64,000 bases of DNA from Physcomitrium patens. Its lineage: Eukaryota; Streptophyta; Bryopsida; Funariales; Funariaceae. The stretch is from positions 13,559,987-13,623,986 of the forward strand of contig NC_037275.1 in the NCBI RefSeq assembly GCF_000002425.4, written 5' to 3'. The notes beneath the pieces are model-generated. The model worked only from the letters and a program-made list of their open reading frames with translations. It searched no databases and was not told where the DNA came from. How positions within the stretch are numbered: the stretch's first letter is position 1; the number at the start of each line of letters is the position of its first letter. Positions 43,156 to 56,420 of this stretch are shown here, in pieces. The position numbers were made by a program, and so were the translations under genes.

Positions 43156-44720
43156 TGGCAAAGCTTACTGAAATGAAGAGTATAATGGCTCAAATGCAAG
43201 AGCAAATGAGAGAGTTAATGCTTGCAATATATTAACTCAATCTACCACCACAAGGAGCAACAAGATTATCAAAGAATGAAGATATAGAAATGATTGGAGT
43301 TGCATCAACATCTACACCAAGCCATACTACTATTCCTACAATGGAACATCGTTCAAGTTTCAAGAAACCAAAAATTGTATTGCTTGAGAAGTTTGATCAT
43401 ACAAGATCTAAGTTTCAAAGATTTATCAATCAAGTACAACTGGTGATTTAACTACAACTTCAAAGTTATTCAATTCAAGGATCACAAGTCAGGTTTATTA
43501 ATAGACTACTTTTAGGTTTTACTTTATCATGGTTTTTATCATTTCTTAAATGACATGATCAAATATTGGATAATTTGAAAGCATTCTTGGCAAAGTTTTG
43601 ATCTTTGTATGGAAAATATGATGCAATCCATGTTACAACCAACAAGATTTATATCTTGCAATAAGACAATTCATTAGTGATATTGTATGCATCACAATTT
43701 TAACAATTGGCAACAAATATCTAGTGGGATGATGTAACACTCATCAGCCAATTTTTCTATGCATTACAAGATGAAGTAAATAAATTGATGTTTAATTTAC
43801 TTGATCCTCAAACATTGAGTAAGTAATTGACTTTGCTGTGAAATGTGATAATCAACTTCTTGAGTTTTGATGTAAAAATTACACAAAGGAACTTCAACGT
43901 TATTATAATTCAATGACAATACCAACAACTTTTCAATCTAAACATTTGGAAGTAGAAGATAGGTAAATTGATGGAGTACATTTTAAACCTCTCATTGAAT
44001 AAGAAAAGATTCATTGTCATCAAGAAGGACTATGTTTATATTGTGGAGAAGCTAAGCACACTCCTCAATATTATCCAAAGAAACGATATAACTACAAAAT
44101 GAGGAGTACTATTGTCAAAGATGAAAACATGTGAAAAAATAAATTTGTCCAGATACAATAGGAATTGTGCGATTGGAATCTTATACCATTTCTAATTAAG
44201 GTCATATTCTCTCCTCGGAACCCTCTCCTTATATTATAATAGATATGTGTTTAGGATCTAATAATCACAAAGCCTCTGCCTTAATAGATTTAGAAGCCTC
44301 AAATTATTTTTTAGATGAAGAATTTATTAAAAGTCATACTATATAATTAATACAAAAAATTAAATCCCTACACATAGAAGTCATAAACGATTGTCCGTTA
44401 TCTTCTAAAGATATTACTCATGAAACACTTCCAATACATGTAGTAATAAATGGTCATAATAGTTGCATAATTTTTAATATAATTAGATCTCCCTTTAATC
44501 TAGTCATTTTAGTTTTATCATGGCTAAAAAAATATAATCTTGTAATAGATTGGATTTCTTGTAAACTTGACTTTTCTTCAAACATCATTAAGAGTTTTTC
44601 TAATCTAGTAGAAAGCCATGAGTCTAATGTAGCCAAACCTATACTTGTAGATGCAAAAGCTTTTTTGCATGCTATAAAAAAGGATTGTCTTTTTTTATTT
44701 GTGCTACACCTATTTTAAAT
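43156..44720 (+). pseudogene. Family-1 chromovirus gag and protease
   Basis: ATG at 43156: MAKLTEMKSIMAQMQEQM (coiled coil), FDHTRSKFQRFINQV, LLDPQTLS, and a zinc-knuckle region GLCLYCGEAKHTPQYYPKK with the first two Cys kept and the last one Tyr. Protease text follows near 44270-44700 (LIDLEASNYFLDEEF; the catalytic D-S-G is D-L-E). Stops replace Gln and Trp codons throughout. Confidence 0.75.
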
Positions 44721-45690
44721 GATGGAAAGATTTGAAGTGAAATTCCTAGTCAATATCAATACTTTTAAGATGTTTTTGAAAAAAAGAATGCAAATATTTT
44801 TCCAAAGCATCATCCATATGATTTTTCAATCGATCTTAAAGAAGGAACTTAGCCACTATTTGGTCCAATCTATAGTTTATCACAAAATGAGTTGGCTAAA
44901 CTCAAGAAGTACATTGATGAGCACTTGGCCAAAAATTCAACTATCACTAAGATGATTGGAAAATTCTTTTGCCATTGGCAAAGTTTGCTTATAATAATTT
45001 GGTACATTTTTCTACTCAACAAACACCTTTTTTTGCCAATTATGATTATCATCCAGGATTTGATACTTTTAACTTTTCAAAGGTTGATAATCCTATGGCG
45101 GAAGATGTGGCAAATCTATTGTCAGAGCTACATGTAACAATGAAGGCATAATTAAAAGAAGCTTAAGAATGACAAAAAGATAACATAGATGTTTATTATA
45201 AGGAACAATCTCAATTCTATATAGAAAATAATATATGGTTACTTCATAATATTAAAACTATTTTTCCTTGTGACAAGCTAGATTATCATAGACTTGGACC
45301 ATTTCATATTTATGAATAAATCAATCTAGTTGCTTATCAATTATACCTATCAGAGTTTGAAAATCCATCATGTATTCCATATATATTTACTTGAACCATA
45401 CAAGATAATGGATATATGAGAAAGGAGACAAATGCCACCATCTCTTATAGAAATAGACGATAATAAAGAATTTGAAGTAGAAGAAGTCTTAGATTCGAGG
45501 TAGTACCAAAATAGGTAAGAATATGTCATACATTGGCATGGATATGACATTAATGAATGTATAAGGAAGCAATCTAGGAATGTAGTAAATACATCAGCCA
45601 AAATTAAAGCTTTTTATCAATGACATCTATCTAAATCAAGATGAAGAGTTAAAAAATTCTTTGCTATAAAGTAAAACAAATCCAATAGAG
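44721..45690 (+). pseudogene. Chromovirus pol with large internal deletion, then chromodomain
   Basis: Text runs from the reverse transcriptase start (LFGPIYSLSQNELAKLKKYIDEHLAKN) straight into integrase C-terminal text (MIGKFFCHWQSLLIII frame, equal to LPLAKFAYNNLVHFSTQQ) near 44937. Most of reverse transcriptase, RNase H and the integrase core are missing. A chromodomain follows (FEVEEVLDSR-stop-YQNR and YVIHWHGYDINE, 45459-45580). Non-autonomous if ever mobile after the deletion. 45691-46199 is 3' untranslated with the polypurine tract AGAAAAGAGGATAA at its end. Confidence 0.75.
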
Positions 45691-46199
45691 ATTTCATTCT
45701 ATCTTGTATCATTATTTCTTTAGATTTTTTTAGTACTTAGGAGATGGAGAACCAAGATTTAATTCAAGAGCTATCAATTGTTGAGTAATCAAATTAAACA
45801 TTATAACTATTAAAACCTTTGAGATGACAAAATTGACATAAAGATCCTCAAGAATGATATGTTCTTTCTTAAATAGATGGCAAGATACAACGCATTTGGT
45901 ACCATGACCTTGGAAGTGACTCCTAGTATTTAGTGATACTTTTGGAGGTAGAACCCACTTATAATGGTATTACTAATATTTTATTTGAAGGAAGTTATGA
46001 AGGCTTCAATAAGGATCAAATATCAGGGTAGTCTTATTGCCTTGGTATGGGACATTATTGATGGTTGAAGGAACATATCAACTACTTTTAAAAGAAAACA
46101 AAGATCAATATATGTAGCAAATACAATTTGGTGCATCTTAGACTTCTTCAACATGTAATCACCGCTTCTTGTAGAACTCGTTCCTAGAAAAGAGGATAA

Positions 46200-46479
46200 T
46201 GTCACAAACATACATATTTATCTTAATAATTATCTAGATAATAATAATAGGTAGAAATAAGTCAAAATAAAAATATGATAATATCTTGTAGAAAGCTTTA
46301 TAGATGCTTCACAGATGCTGCTTTGCCTTTATATATGTCTATAGGTGATTGGTAGGTTAAAAACTTGGCCAACAAGGAGGCCATGTTGTTGAGATAGAGA
46401 GAATTTGCTTCAAGAAAGCAGTGGGCTCCTGACTGCTACTAATTGCTCAATGAAGTCTTGAGATAAGAAGGACCAAGTT

Positions 46480-46522
<43 letters not shown>

Positions 46523-46989
46523 CACTTTTAGATACTATTATACCAAAAATATAAGTCTTAAGTTTCCAAAAATATCCAAAATATGATAAAACCTATAAAT
46601 CCTTAAATATCCTTAAAGGGTATTATTTGTGATTTCAAAAAACTCATATCTTTCACACACACTATTTTATACACACTCTCAAATTATATGAAGAGTTGAT
46701 GTACTTTTAACAACTACCACAACAAATTTCAATTACAAATATCCTTATGGGATATTATTTGTGAACTTCAAAAATTCATATCTTTTAATTGGACTATTCA
46801 AACACATTCAAATTCTATATAAAGTATTGGTATACTTTTAACAACTACCATAACAAATTTCAACTATAAATTCATTGCGGATCTTATGATATCACCAAAA
46901 CCCTAATAGTAGCTTCAAATCCTAATTTTTATATACCTACATGTAATTTTTTTCATATCTCACAAATTAAACAATCAAATGCTACAAAT

Positions 46990-47046
<57 letters not shown>

Positions 47047-48196
47047 CTTTTTAAGACAATATTATATCTTCTTTTAAAGGTTTGAGCTAAAAATTCATCT
47101 AAAAACTTAAGATATGGCTCCAACCATTACTATGAACAAATCACTTACTTATTGCCTTTTATTTGGATGCACTGATTTTAATTCTCTATAACTTCTTCAT
47201 CTGAACTCTAAATTCATAAAGTAATATATAAAAAGTTTAGTCGAGGAATAGCTCTCTTCAATCCTAATCATTGATTCTTTGTTTCTTTCCATAAACATAT
47301 GTTATGCCCCAAAGAGTGATAATAGGTATAAAATTGACACCTTAACTTTGAGCGCCAATAACTCTTTTATAAAAACTCCAAATCACACAAAATTTACATC
47401 CAATCCATATCCAAAAACTTTAAATTTTTGATCCTAGCCTCCAAATTTCGAATGACCTTAAAAGAGAAATCTTAATCCCTAATAAGGCCTCAGGTAGCCT
47501 CGTTGAAGTCCATTGGGTATGGCCATCGATCAATAGGAATGAAGAACTCCATTCTTTGCCTTCATCCACCCATGTCTTGCTTTCATCCTTCTCAATAACC
47601 CTCATACTAGTTAAGATTTTCTTCTTTAGGTTCCAATCTCTTCTCAAGGCTTCATACTAAATATTTAAGTCCTATAATTTTTTTAAATGCTATAATCAAA
47701 ATAAATAAAACTTAAAATAATATTTTTTATATCTAATCTCTTTAAATTAATCTATTAATTATTATAATATACACCAAGACTTATTAACATATTATATATT
47801 CTAATTTATTTTTACACATTATAAGCAATTACAATATGACAGCGTGTTGACATGTCAACCTCTTGTAGTATAAGTTGGACATATGGGACACACCTAAGAA
47901 ACTTGCCTTATAAAATTAGACATGTGCCTTACAAGTTGGATACATATTAGAGGTCTTAAAGCATGTCGCCATGTAGTTCTTACTTAAGTAGTATATATAG
48001 AAGCAAGAACGAGGCCTTCCTCACTCTTGTCAACACTTTTTTTGCTTTTAGTCTAGTTTCAAGAGTCTTATATTTTCTAGTCTTTGGAAATAGCCATTCC
48101 AACTCTTCTTTGAATATACATACTTTCTTCTATTTTGTTACTTTTCTTTTGACACAAATTCTATGAGTTTATGCATCTTCCTCCAATTTGTGTCCT
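46200..48196 (+). mobile_element. Family-1 3' LTR split by a ~1.45-kb insertion
   Basis: Starts TGTCACAAACATAC. LTR text is at 46200-~46384 and ~47842-48196 with the TATATATA box near 47991 and ACTCTTGTCAA 31 nt on. The last few bases (TTGACA) are missing where another chromovirus fragment joins. Confidence 0.65.
46385..47841 (-). repeat. ~1.45-kb repeat inserted in LTR (third copy)
   Basis: Ends read TGTTGTTGAGATAG and TTACAATATGACA, compatible with LTR termini. It carries two TA microsatellites (about 46485-46520 and 46993-47044), which may explain its greater length. Internal blocks match 25858-27115 in reverse. A 75-codon minus-strand frame at 47420-47647 has no recognisable domain. Confidence 0.5.
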
Positions 48197-49143
48197 TCCC
48201 AAAATCCTTATTAGTAGCTGCAAGAGCTTTGATGCATGCCACAAAAAAAGAATCATCTTTTGTTATAAATGCCACGCCTATTTTTGATGGTGGAAAGATG
48301 TCAAATAGTATTTTAAACTAATATCAAGATTTTTTGGATGTATTTTGAAGAAAAGAATGCAGATATTCTTTCAGAGTATCATCCTTATGATTGTTCCATC
48401 AATTCTTAAGATGAGAAGGCATGACAAATTCTATCTAGTAGATTTTTATTTGAAAAAAATTTCAACAGTTGAGATTAATTATGAGATCTACAACAAAGAA
48501 CTTCTAACAATCTTAGATTCATTTTAAGAATGGCATAATTATCCAAAAAGTACCTCGAGTCCAATAAATATATATATATATAAATCACAAAAACCTCAAA
48601 TACTTCATGTGGGCACGTATTTTGAATTGTCGCCAAGTTTATTGGTATATAATTATGTGTTATTTAAACTTATTATGAATTTTTAGCAGTCACATATTTT
48701 GGATACAACAAGACTTTGGAGCTAATATCGAGAGATTTTTGATCGCCTTAAATATAGAAGATAGTAAAAGACTTTGTACAATCATATAATATTTGTTCAA
48801 GATTCAAAACTCGTCATTATTGACCTATGGACTTCTTCATCCATTATATATTCCAAAACAACAATATTTATCCATTTCTATGGATTTTATCAAAGATCTT
48901 TCAATCTTAGGTTTGTATAATTTTATATTCATGATAGTAGATTGTTTTACTAAGATAGCATATTCTATACTATGTACAAAATATATCAGAGATGAAGAAA
49001 TACTAATCTTTTTCTTAAAAATATCTATTGCTATTATGGATTGCTTAAAGATATTATATCAGATAGAGGGACTTAGTTTATATCAAGATTTTAGAGAATC
49101 CTTTTTAAGATTTTAAAGGTGGATATAAAGCTCTCTTTTGCTT
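48197..49143 (+). pseudogene. Chromovirus fragment: protease end, RNase H, integrase start
   Basis: Text: ARALMHATKKESSFVINATP (protease end), DFLDVF, then a jump near 48410 to RNase H text (FYLVDFYLKKISTVEINYEIYNKELLTILDSF), integrase zinc region (TTRLWSXYREIFD) and core start (IHFYGFYQRSF frame, then MIVDCFTKIA). The polymerase domain is deleted. Ends where the next LTR begins. Confidence 0.65.
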
Positions 49144-49150
49144 TGTATCC

Positions 49151-49821
49151 TTAAAGAAACGTGCCTAATCTATCTCAAGTATCCAAGTCTCCTTCTAATT
49201 TACAACAACATAAAACCTCATGACAAAGTAGGACAAACTGGTTCAAAATAAAATTGAATAGGATTAAATAAAATGAGACACAAAATACAAAATTAAACAA
49301 CCAAAATTAGAATAAAATAAAACAAAATTAAATAGGACTAAACAAAATGAGATACAATAGACAAAATTGAGCAACCAAAATTAAAACAAAATAGAATAAA
49401 ATAGAACAAAATATGAAGATATAAAATTCAATTTTATTAAGAGAAAGGTTCAAAGCCATACATGATCAAATATCCCAAAAGGCCCTAGACAGTTCTATTT
49501 ATATTTTATTCTACCACCGTGGATTTTTTAGAATATTCTTAGATAATGGACCCTGCTAAGATAATTGCTTTAAATTCTTTCTAAAAGGTTTTATGATAGG
49601 CTCCACTTAGATAACTGCCCTAAGCCTTTTTTTAAAAGTTCCATCGTAGGCTCTACTTAAAAATCTATCTTAAATTCTTTCTAGAATGTTCTCTAATAGA
49701 TCTTATCTAGTCCACTAACCTAACTCTAATTCTAAAAAACTTCCATAACTTCTCTATGATAATTCTAACTATCTATTTCTATGTATCAATAATACAAATA
49801 TCTTATCTATACCTTGTCACA
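49151..49821 (-). mobile_element. 3' LTR of a third Ty3 family (671 bp)
   Basis: On the minus strand it starts TGTGACAAGGTATAG just after a purine-rich tract, and its text recurs at 53591-53931 and 63903-64000. It has TATAAATAGAAC (minus, near 49507-49496) as TATA box. Loose TTCT..AAGGTT blocks recall the heat-shock-type repeats of the 4259-4555 LTR but are not perfect. Confidence 0.65.
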
Positions 49822-49838
49822 ATTAATCTCCCTCTATT
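49822..49838 (-). other. Polypurine tract of the third Ty3 family
   Basis: Minus strand AATAGAGGGAGATTAAT ends at the LTR start TGTGACA. Confidence 0.65.
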
Positions 49839-52000
49839 AATATCAAACATCTTTATTTTGCTTCCAATATCAGTGATTATCTGCATACTACTTTTGTGAA
49901 TTCTATGTGGTAAAGAGGTGATGTTGTGCCTCTTGTAAGGCCGTTGTAAGCCATTGTATACATTCCTTTGTTGTCAAATTATTGGTGTCGATTGGACGAT
50001 AGAGAGTTGTTAGCAAAATTGGATACTAATTGGTGTTAAAGAAAAATGGTGAATGACCACTACTTGTTTGAATACTATCATTGTAAGCAAACTTTAAGGG
50101 CATTAAGTATTCATCTTAATTATTATAATGAACCACCTTAAATACTCAAAATATATCTTCCAAGGTCCAATTTATATACTTTATTTATCCATCTATTTAA
50201 AAATAGAAGGTTGTAGACATAGTAATTCGTGTACTAAGTAGCTTGAACAAGTCTTGTCAAAAATTTCTTGTAAAGCATGGATCTCAATCTAAAATGATCT
50301 GTTCTAGAGTCTTTGCTCACCTTAAATATCCAGATATTGAGATATCATGTCTCTCTAAAAGTATACATGTCCGGAGTATAGCATTATTGGATACATAAAT
50401 CTACTTCTTCAAATAGAACAAGCCATTATTAAGACTATAATTTGATACTATATATTATCTATCTTCAATCGATCGCTAATCACCTTGAAATAAGCATCCC
50501 AATGTGTAGCTTTCTTCTATTCTGTCTCTTTGGTTAGATTTGAAATGACATTACTAATCGTAGAAACTTCTGTCTATTTTCTTGATTTGTCTTTCATGTA
50601 TGGTCTTTACAATAAGTTGTCTGGCATAGTATATTGTTGGCCTTGCTTATATTCAAGTTACATATCAAAAAGCTACAACTATTCTTCTCAATAATGATAT
50701 TGTGATTTTATATTTTTTAAATAAAAATTATATATTAAAGATCATTGATCAATCCGAACAACCACATGCTTCTCCAATAAATAGTGTCGCCACATCTTTG
50801 TGGCATGTACAATTGCTAATTGGTTTTGATCATATAAAGAGTAATTTTGCTTTGTTCTTTTGAGCTTAGTAGTTCAAATGCCACATATTGAAGGCTCTTA
50901 CTAAAGTTTAGTTAAAAGACCACTCTAATAGCAAAGTTGGAAGCATCAATGTGAAGTGTACAAAGTAGGTTGCGATCATATGATTGCAATATTAGAATAA
51001 TAATGAGTGCTTCTTTCAACATATCAAAGGTACTTTGCTACTCGAGTTTCTATTCAAATAGGACACCCTTCTCCAATAGGTTTGTTAATGAGAGAGCAAT
51101 ATGTACAAATCTCTAAATAAAACGATGATAATATCTAGCAAGGCTTAAAAATGAGTGGCCTTTAGAAGCATCTTTGGAGGTTTGTCAATCTTCTACCACT
51201 TTCACCTTATCTTGTTCTATATGTATGTCTTTGGAAGACACCACATGCCTCAAAAATATCACTTTTGACTTCCAAAGTTTATATTTTGATTGCTTATAAT
51301 AGAAACTTAAATCTTCTAGCCAATGTAATACTTTTTATAGATGTTACTCATACTCTTCAAGGATTTTATTATATACAAAGATATCATCAATAAAAACAAC
51401 TACATACTTATCTAAAAGGTCCCAAAATAATCTATTTATATGACCTATGAAAGAAGCTGGAGCATATTTGAAGCCAAAATGTAAAACCACCCATTCAAAA
51501 TGTCTATAGTGCGTACAAAATTTTATCATTTTTACATCTTTTTTTGTAATAAAAGTTTGCCAATAACTGCTTCAAAGATTTAATTTATTAAAGATGGTCA
51601 CAACTTAAAGTTGATTAAGAAGATCATCCACATGCGAAAGTAGATATGCATTCTCAATAGTCTATTTATTGAGACATCAATAATTGATGCAAAGGCAAAA
51701 TCCACCATCCTTCTAAGGTGCAAAGAATGTAGGTGCTCCTCAGGGTGATGTCCTTTTTCAAATGAGGTCTTTTTTCAAGAATTTATTTAATGTCTTCTAC
51801 AATTCTTTAAGTTCTTTTGGTGTTAGGCAATAAATTTTTCAACTTATTAGTTTGGCTTCAAGCAATAATTCTATTTGAAAGGAAGCACTTCAATCAAGAT
51901 GCATGCCACTAGGTAGGTCAGTTGAAAAGATATTTTGATATTCCCGTATGAGTTGATAAGTCCATTCTATTCCTTCGGCTTTTTCTTCTACCATTGATGC
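49839..52000 (-). pseudogene. Third-family Ty3 pol remnant
   Basis: The clearest part is 51529-51344, reverse transcriptase: HYRHFEWVVLHFGFKYAPASF, then YVVVFIDDIFVYNKILEEY with an intact catalytic IDD. Surrounding text shows the reverse transcriptase start near 51750 and RNase H/integrase-like text toward 49900, with many stops and frame changes. Order and strand match the LTRs at 49151 and 53591. Confidence 0.65.
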
Positions 52001-52014
52001 AAGATTTAAAACCA

Positions 52015-52078
<64 letters not shown>

Positions 52079-53575
52079 TACTTATGTTGTATTTGTTTAT
52101 TTATAAAGGTCATTTCTACAAATAAGACTTGAGTTGTAGATTATCTTTCTTCTTTACTTGATGCAGAGGTATAAAGAATTACTTTGCATCTACCATATTT
52201 AAAGGAGATTGTCTTTACTATCAAACCAAATTACTTATTTTTCATCTTTAGCCATGGTATACCAAAAATAATATCATATCTTAGATTTATCACCTTGAAT
52301 TTCTCTCTTAAGACAAAGGTGTCAGTCAAACTCAAGGTTTTTATTTCACATGTCTCACTCAATACTTTTTCTCAGTCATCTGCAAGGTATATACTTCCTC
52401 CCTTTATTTCCATAGTTTTAATTCCAAGTCAGTTGGTAATTTCACTTCAAATGTAATTTTTTATAGAGCTACAATCTACAAGTATTTAAAATGGTTGTCT
52501 TCTTAGTAGTGCCATTAGATGTACCAGTTGACTCTTTTTATAGTTTTTTGAGGCCATACTATTTATCTTTGAGAGATAGTAGCTATTCCTACTACTAGCC
52601 TTTGGTGTCTTTACTGGGAAGCCTTATTTTCTTACTTTGTCTCATTATTAACTTAGTGAATTTTGAAACTATGAACCAGCCTTATTTTGCTGGTACTTGA
52701 ATTTTGATATTTTAGACAACCTTCAATGTGATGGCTTGGCTCTTGACAACTTTCAATGTAATGTCTTGGCTAACTTTACATAATCTCCATTAATATTGGT
52801 TATTATATCATGGTATTAGATAGTTACATAAGACTTTGTACTATAGGTCATGCTCTATGATTTTTGAAATTTAAAGCATTGATCCTCTTTGTCATCCAAA
52901 TTTTCTTTTTGAACATTTATTGATTCTTTAATTTTACCTCTCGTTAAACTCCACATTTCAAACCTTGTAGAAATCGATCCATCATCTCCCTTCCAAAACA
53001 TTGTCAATTAGGAGACATATAGACTTAAATCTATAGATATAATCTTTGACTAATCTAGATTGTATAAGACTTACCAACTAATCATGTGCTATCTTTTCTA
53101 CATTGATGGGCCAAAAAGTGATTCCTAAACTTGGTCTCAAATTCCTCCCGATCATAAAATCTACCTTGAACTCCCTATCTTTGAATTCAATGTGGCTACT
53201 AAATAGCTATTGCATCTTTCAAATACTTGGCTGCATACATAATTCATTTAGTGGTCTTTTCCTCAAATAGTTGGAGGTATTGTTGTATATTGAAGAGCCA
53301 TTAATTGTCTTCTCTTAGATGCTTCTATTTACTCTTACAAAGTAGCTATTTAGTCTAAGAGGTGTTGTATTTGAGCCTCCATTTGAGATTGCTTTGCTAT
53401 ATCTCTTATGTTGTAATTTGTCCACTGGACTCCATTATTGTAATGCCTTTCTACCTTACAATTGATTTCTTAAGAGTATCTCGTAGTTGCTTTAATATAG
53501 TACCTAGTGTGACTACAACAATTGATCTTGGACTAGATGATATCTATTGACATACTATGAAAGAATAATCTAACA
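52001..53575 (-). pseudogene. Third-family Ty3 gag and protease remnant
   Basis: Minus-strand text shows a protease-like segment (ILVDCSSIKNYIEVKL near 52470, family form probably D-S/C-G-S) and Gag-like text toward 53500 (MEAQIQHLLD coiled coil). A long TA microsatellite (52016-52074) interrupts the protease/reverse transcriptase junction. Heavily stopped; the assignment relies on position. Confidence 0.45.
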
Positions 53576-53590
53576 CTCCCTTTGATATCA
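53576..53590 (-). other. Probable initiator tRNA-Met primer site, decayed
   Basis: Minus strand TGATATCAAAGGGAG is the common plant primer site TGGTATCAGAGC with G-to-A changes. It lies directly inside the LTR that starts at 53591. Confidence 0.5.
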
Positions 53591-53931
53591 ATAAAACAGG
53601 ACCGGTCTATCTCAAATATCAAAGATCCCTTCTAATCTACATCAACATGAAACCTCATCTTAAGATAAGATAAAATAGACCAAAATAAAATTGAATAAAA
53701 CTAAATAAAATAGAATACGAAAGACAAAACTAAGCAACCAAAATTAGAACAAAATTATATAAAATATGAAGATACAAAATCAAATTATATTAAGAAAAAA
53801 GGTCCAAAGCCACACCTGACTAGATGTCATGAAAGGCCTTGGCTAATCCTATTTATATTTTGTTCTATCATCCTAGAATTTTTATAATATTTTAAGATAA
53901 TGGATATTATTTAAATAATTATTGTCGTTAG
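53591..53931 (-). mobile_element. 5' LTR of the third Ty3 family, first part (interrupted)
   Basis: Aligns with 49151-49540 (GTCTATCTCAA.TATC, GACAAAACTAAGCAACCAAA and CCTATTTATATTTTGTTCTA blocks). It breaks at 53932, where a ~10-kb element is inserted, and continues at 63903 (CACCTTAAACTTCTTCTAGAAGG). Confidence 0.7.
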
Positions 53932-54698
53932 ATGTTTTACTTACTCCAAACTAATTTAATGGGAATAAACCCATATAGGAGGATTTGAACATGAGAAATG
54001 ACTAGTTGCTTAAGCGTTCACATTAGGGTCACACAATCAACTACCTCCTAAACGTATTGTCTCTATTTTCTATATCCAAATACACAAGGATACTATAATC
54101 TCTTCCTTCACTCAATCGGTCTCTTCCTTACAGTAATTTAGTCATACTAATAACTGCTATTTCCACCAATATATATTCACTCTCATAATCTCCAATCATA
54201 ATACTACACCATCACCACTTTCAGCACACAATTACCTTCATTCTAATTCTTGGAAATCCTCACTTTGAACTATTACTCTCAATGTTGTGCTTCTCACACC
54301 CACACACTGATTTTTTTTGCTAAACTACAATCAGATTTCACCATTCAGTCTTTCTTTTTTTTATTCAATAATATATAATCCCAATCACACTTTTATTTCA
54401 TAATTCACTTGACAATATTCAGAAACTCTCAATCCTCTTATTCAAAGAAAACAAACAAAAAAAAAGAGGTAGCACTAAGCTTACCTCGGCTCACAACTAT
54501 CACAGTAATGGCATTTACTTCCTCTCTCTCATCCTCTTTATGCTACTCCAAGATACCCACTGCTACATTTGTAATGAAAACTACTTCTGCTAACTATTCA
54601 TCTATTTTACTTGCTGAACTACCTTTTCAGTAGTCATCTATTCGTGTTTATACTATACACTAGATATCTACATTCTTAAAATAACTACTTATTGTACA
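53932..54698 (-). mobile_element. 3' LTR of an Athila/Tat-like element (767 bp)
   Basis: Starts (plus order) GTTAGATGTTTTACTTAC and ends ACTTATTGTACA. It aligns nearly base for base with 63138-63902, including the same A-rich AACAAACAAAAAAAAAGAGG block. The low divergence makes this one of the younger insertions in the window. Confidence 0.8.
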
Positions 54699-54756
54699 TA
54701 GCTCCATTCCTAACTGTGCAGCATTCTTACAAACATCTAAGATAAAGCCAAACTGG

Positions 54757-56420
54757 TTACTCCCCAGCATTACCCAAACTTCGATCCACTGATTCTAATT
54801 TCAAAGGTCCATCGTCATCCTCCTCATCTCATACATTTATTGGTACTATGTTCAATCTGGCGGTTAAATCTTCATTAAGTGCACCCAATTCTCGTGCTTG
54901 GCTTTCCAATTGCACAATTTAGGTATCCTTTGCTTATAATTGATGTTGCTGTTGCTTCACCTTTTTTTTCAATTCACCAATTGAACCTTCTATTGGAGTA
55001 GATATTTGTGACTACCGAACGCAGGTCAATTCTTCCTCCAATTTCTTTGCAACCTCCTTCAGAGTGTTGATTTTCTCTTACATCTCCTTTGTTTTCACTC
55101 TGTATTGGTCACTCATCACCCTCTTTTTTTGCTCCAAAGTCGCCATCTTCTTTTGGTTCAATTCCAATTGATGCTGCATTTTTTCAAATTCCAGTTTTGC
55201 TTTATTGCGAGACTTGAAGAGTTCTTATTTCTGGGGCTCCATTCCTTGGTAAAGGCATTTTTTTTTTTTTTTTCCCATGCTTGCTATTTTACTCCAAATG
55301 CATGCTTCAGATTCAAATTGACTTCTTTGGTGGCCTTGATCACCCGATCTAGTTCCAACAATCTTTGACATTGTTCTACCATTTCCTTCTTACACATGAG
55401 CAATTGTTGCTTTAATGCTACATTGTCAACCAATTCGTTTATCTTCAACTATAATTGAAATATTTGTGCCAATAATATCTCCTTTAAACTATTACCCTCC
55501 AATGTTCGATATTGGATATCTACTAGCCTCCTGTCCCTCTACCACATTGAGATTTTTCTTGCGGTTTCGTCTCTCTGAGCTATTGGAGCCCGCTCTTGAA
55601 TACTGCTTGGTTCCCTTGCCTGCTGGCTGCTTTCTCTCGGTACCCATGGAAGTGCCAATAGATTGCTCCTCGGTTGTGCTAGTGCTAGATCTGCTATCAT
55701 CTTTCTTTTCTCCGGCAACGATTGATTCATCTCATATACAATTGCAGAATGTATATAATTGGAACACAGAAGCGTCACAATTCTCTTTGTCTTGTGCTTT
55801 ACTCCCAACTCTGCGTGAATTCTGGTGGCCACGTACACTGCCCAATTGAACACCATATCTTAGAAGGATCCTATTGTCACAAATAATAATCTTTTGGCCA
55901 TTTATATTGTATGTCTATTTAATTCCAACCATTTCTAAATGAAGCGCATCAACTCCATCAATTTTGGTGTAAGTGCCTCCGTCGTCCGCCATCCTTGATT
56001 TGTTTTTAGCAACGTCATACCTCCTTTGAAGTAATTCCCTAGATTGAAGTGTGAAGACTCATCGATTCTAATCGTGAGCTCTCCTATTGGTAGATGCAAT
56101 GCCTTATACAAGATATTCTCATCAATTCCAATAGTCCTCTCTTTTACGACACTCGAACCATCCTCAGGGTCATAGTTTGTCAAGTATTCTTCTAATAATT
56201 TTATATCGATTGATAGTAAATTATCGATCGCTCGTAGAAAGAGATATAACTATACACTTCTAAAGTCCTTCTGCCGTGCTGCGTTCCAACAAATTTCTAA
56301 CCTCATGAGTTCCATGTTTGTGAGAATACATGAAGAAAGATCATCCATATTACTCTTCAACTTCATTCTTCTACCATCTTTTTCCTTCTCCAAGACTCTC
56401 TTCACTTTCTCCCTCGACAT
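54757..56420 (-). pseudogene. Extra ORF between integrase and 3' LTR, with C-terminal coiled coil
   Basis: From the ATG at 56420 (MSREKVKRVLEKEKDGRRMK) the sense strand encodes about 550 codons, with a TAG after KDFRSV and a few other stops. One frameshift is probably at the poly(T) tract near 55258-55273. The N-terminal part has YLTNYDPEDGSSVVKERTIG, LHLPIGELTI and NYFKGGMTLL; the middle has VFNWAVYVATRIHAELG; then a Pro/Ser/Gln-rich linker. The C-terminal 200 residues are rich in Leu/Lys/Glu heptads (KKEMVEQCQRLLELDRVIK; KINTLKEVAKKLEEELTCV), ending in an acidic EEDDDGPLKLES. No transmembrane segment is seen, so it is unlike a classical env. Function unknown. It may be element-borne or a captured host gene. 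Confidence 0.6.

Noticed and set aside
52016..52074. Long TA tract as a promoter or origin
   Set aside because: It is a plain microsatellite, like those at 31388, 41051, 46485 and 46993, with no adjacent gene start.
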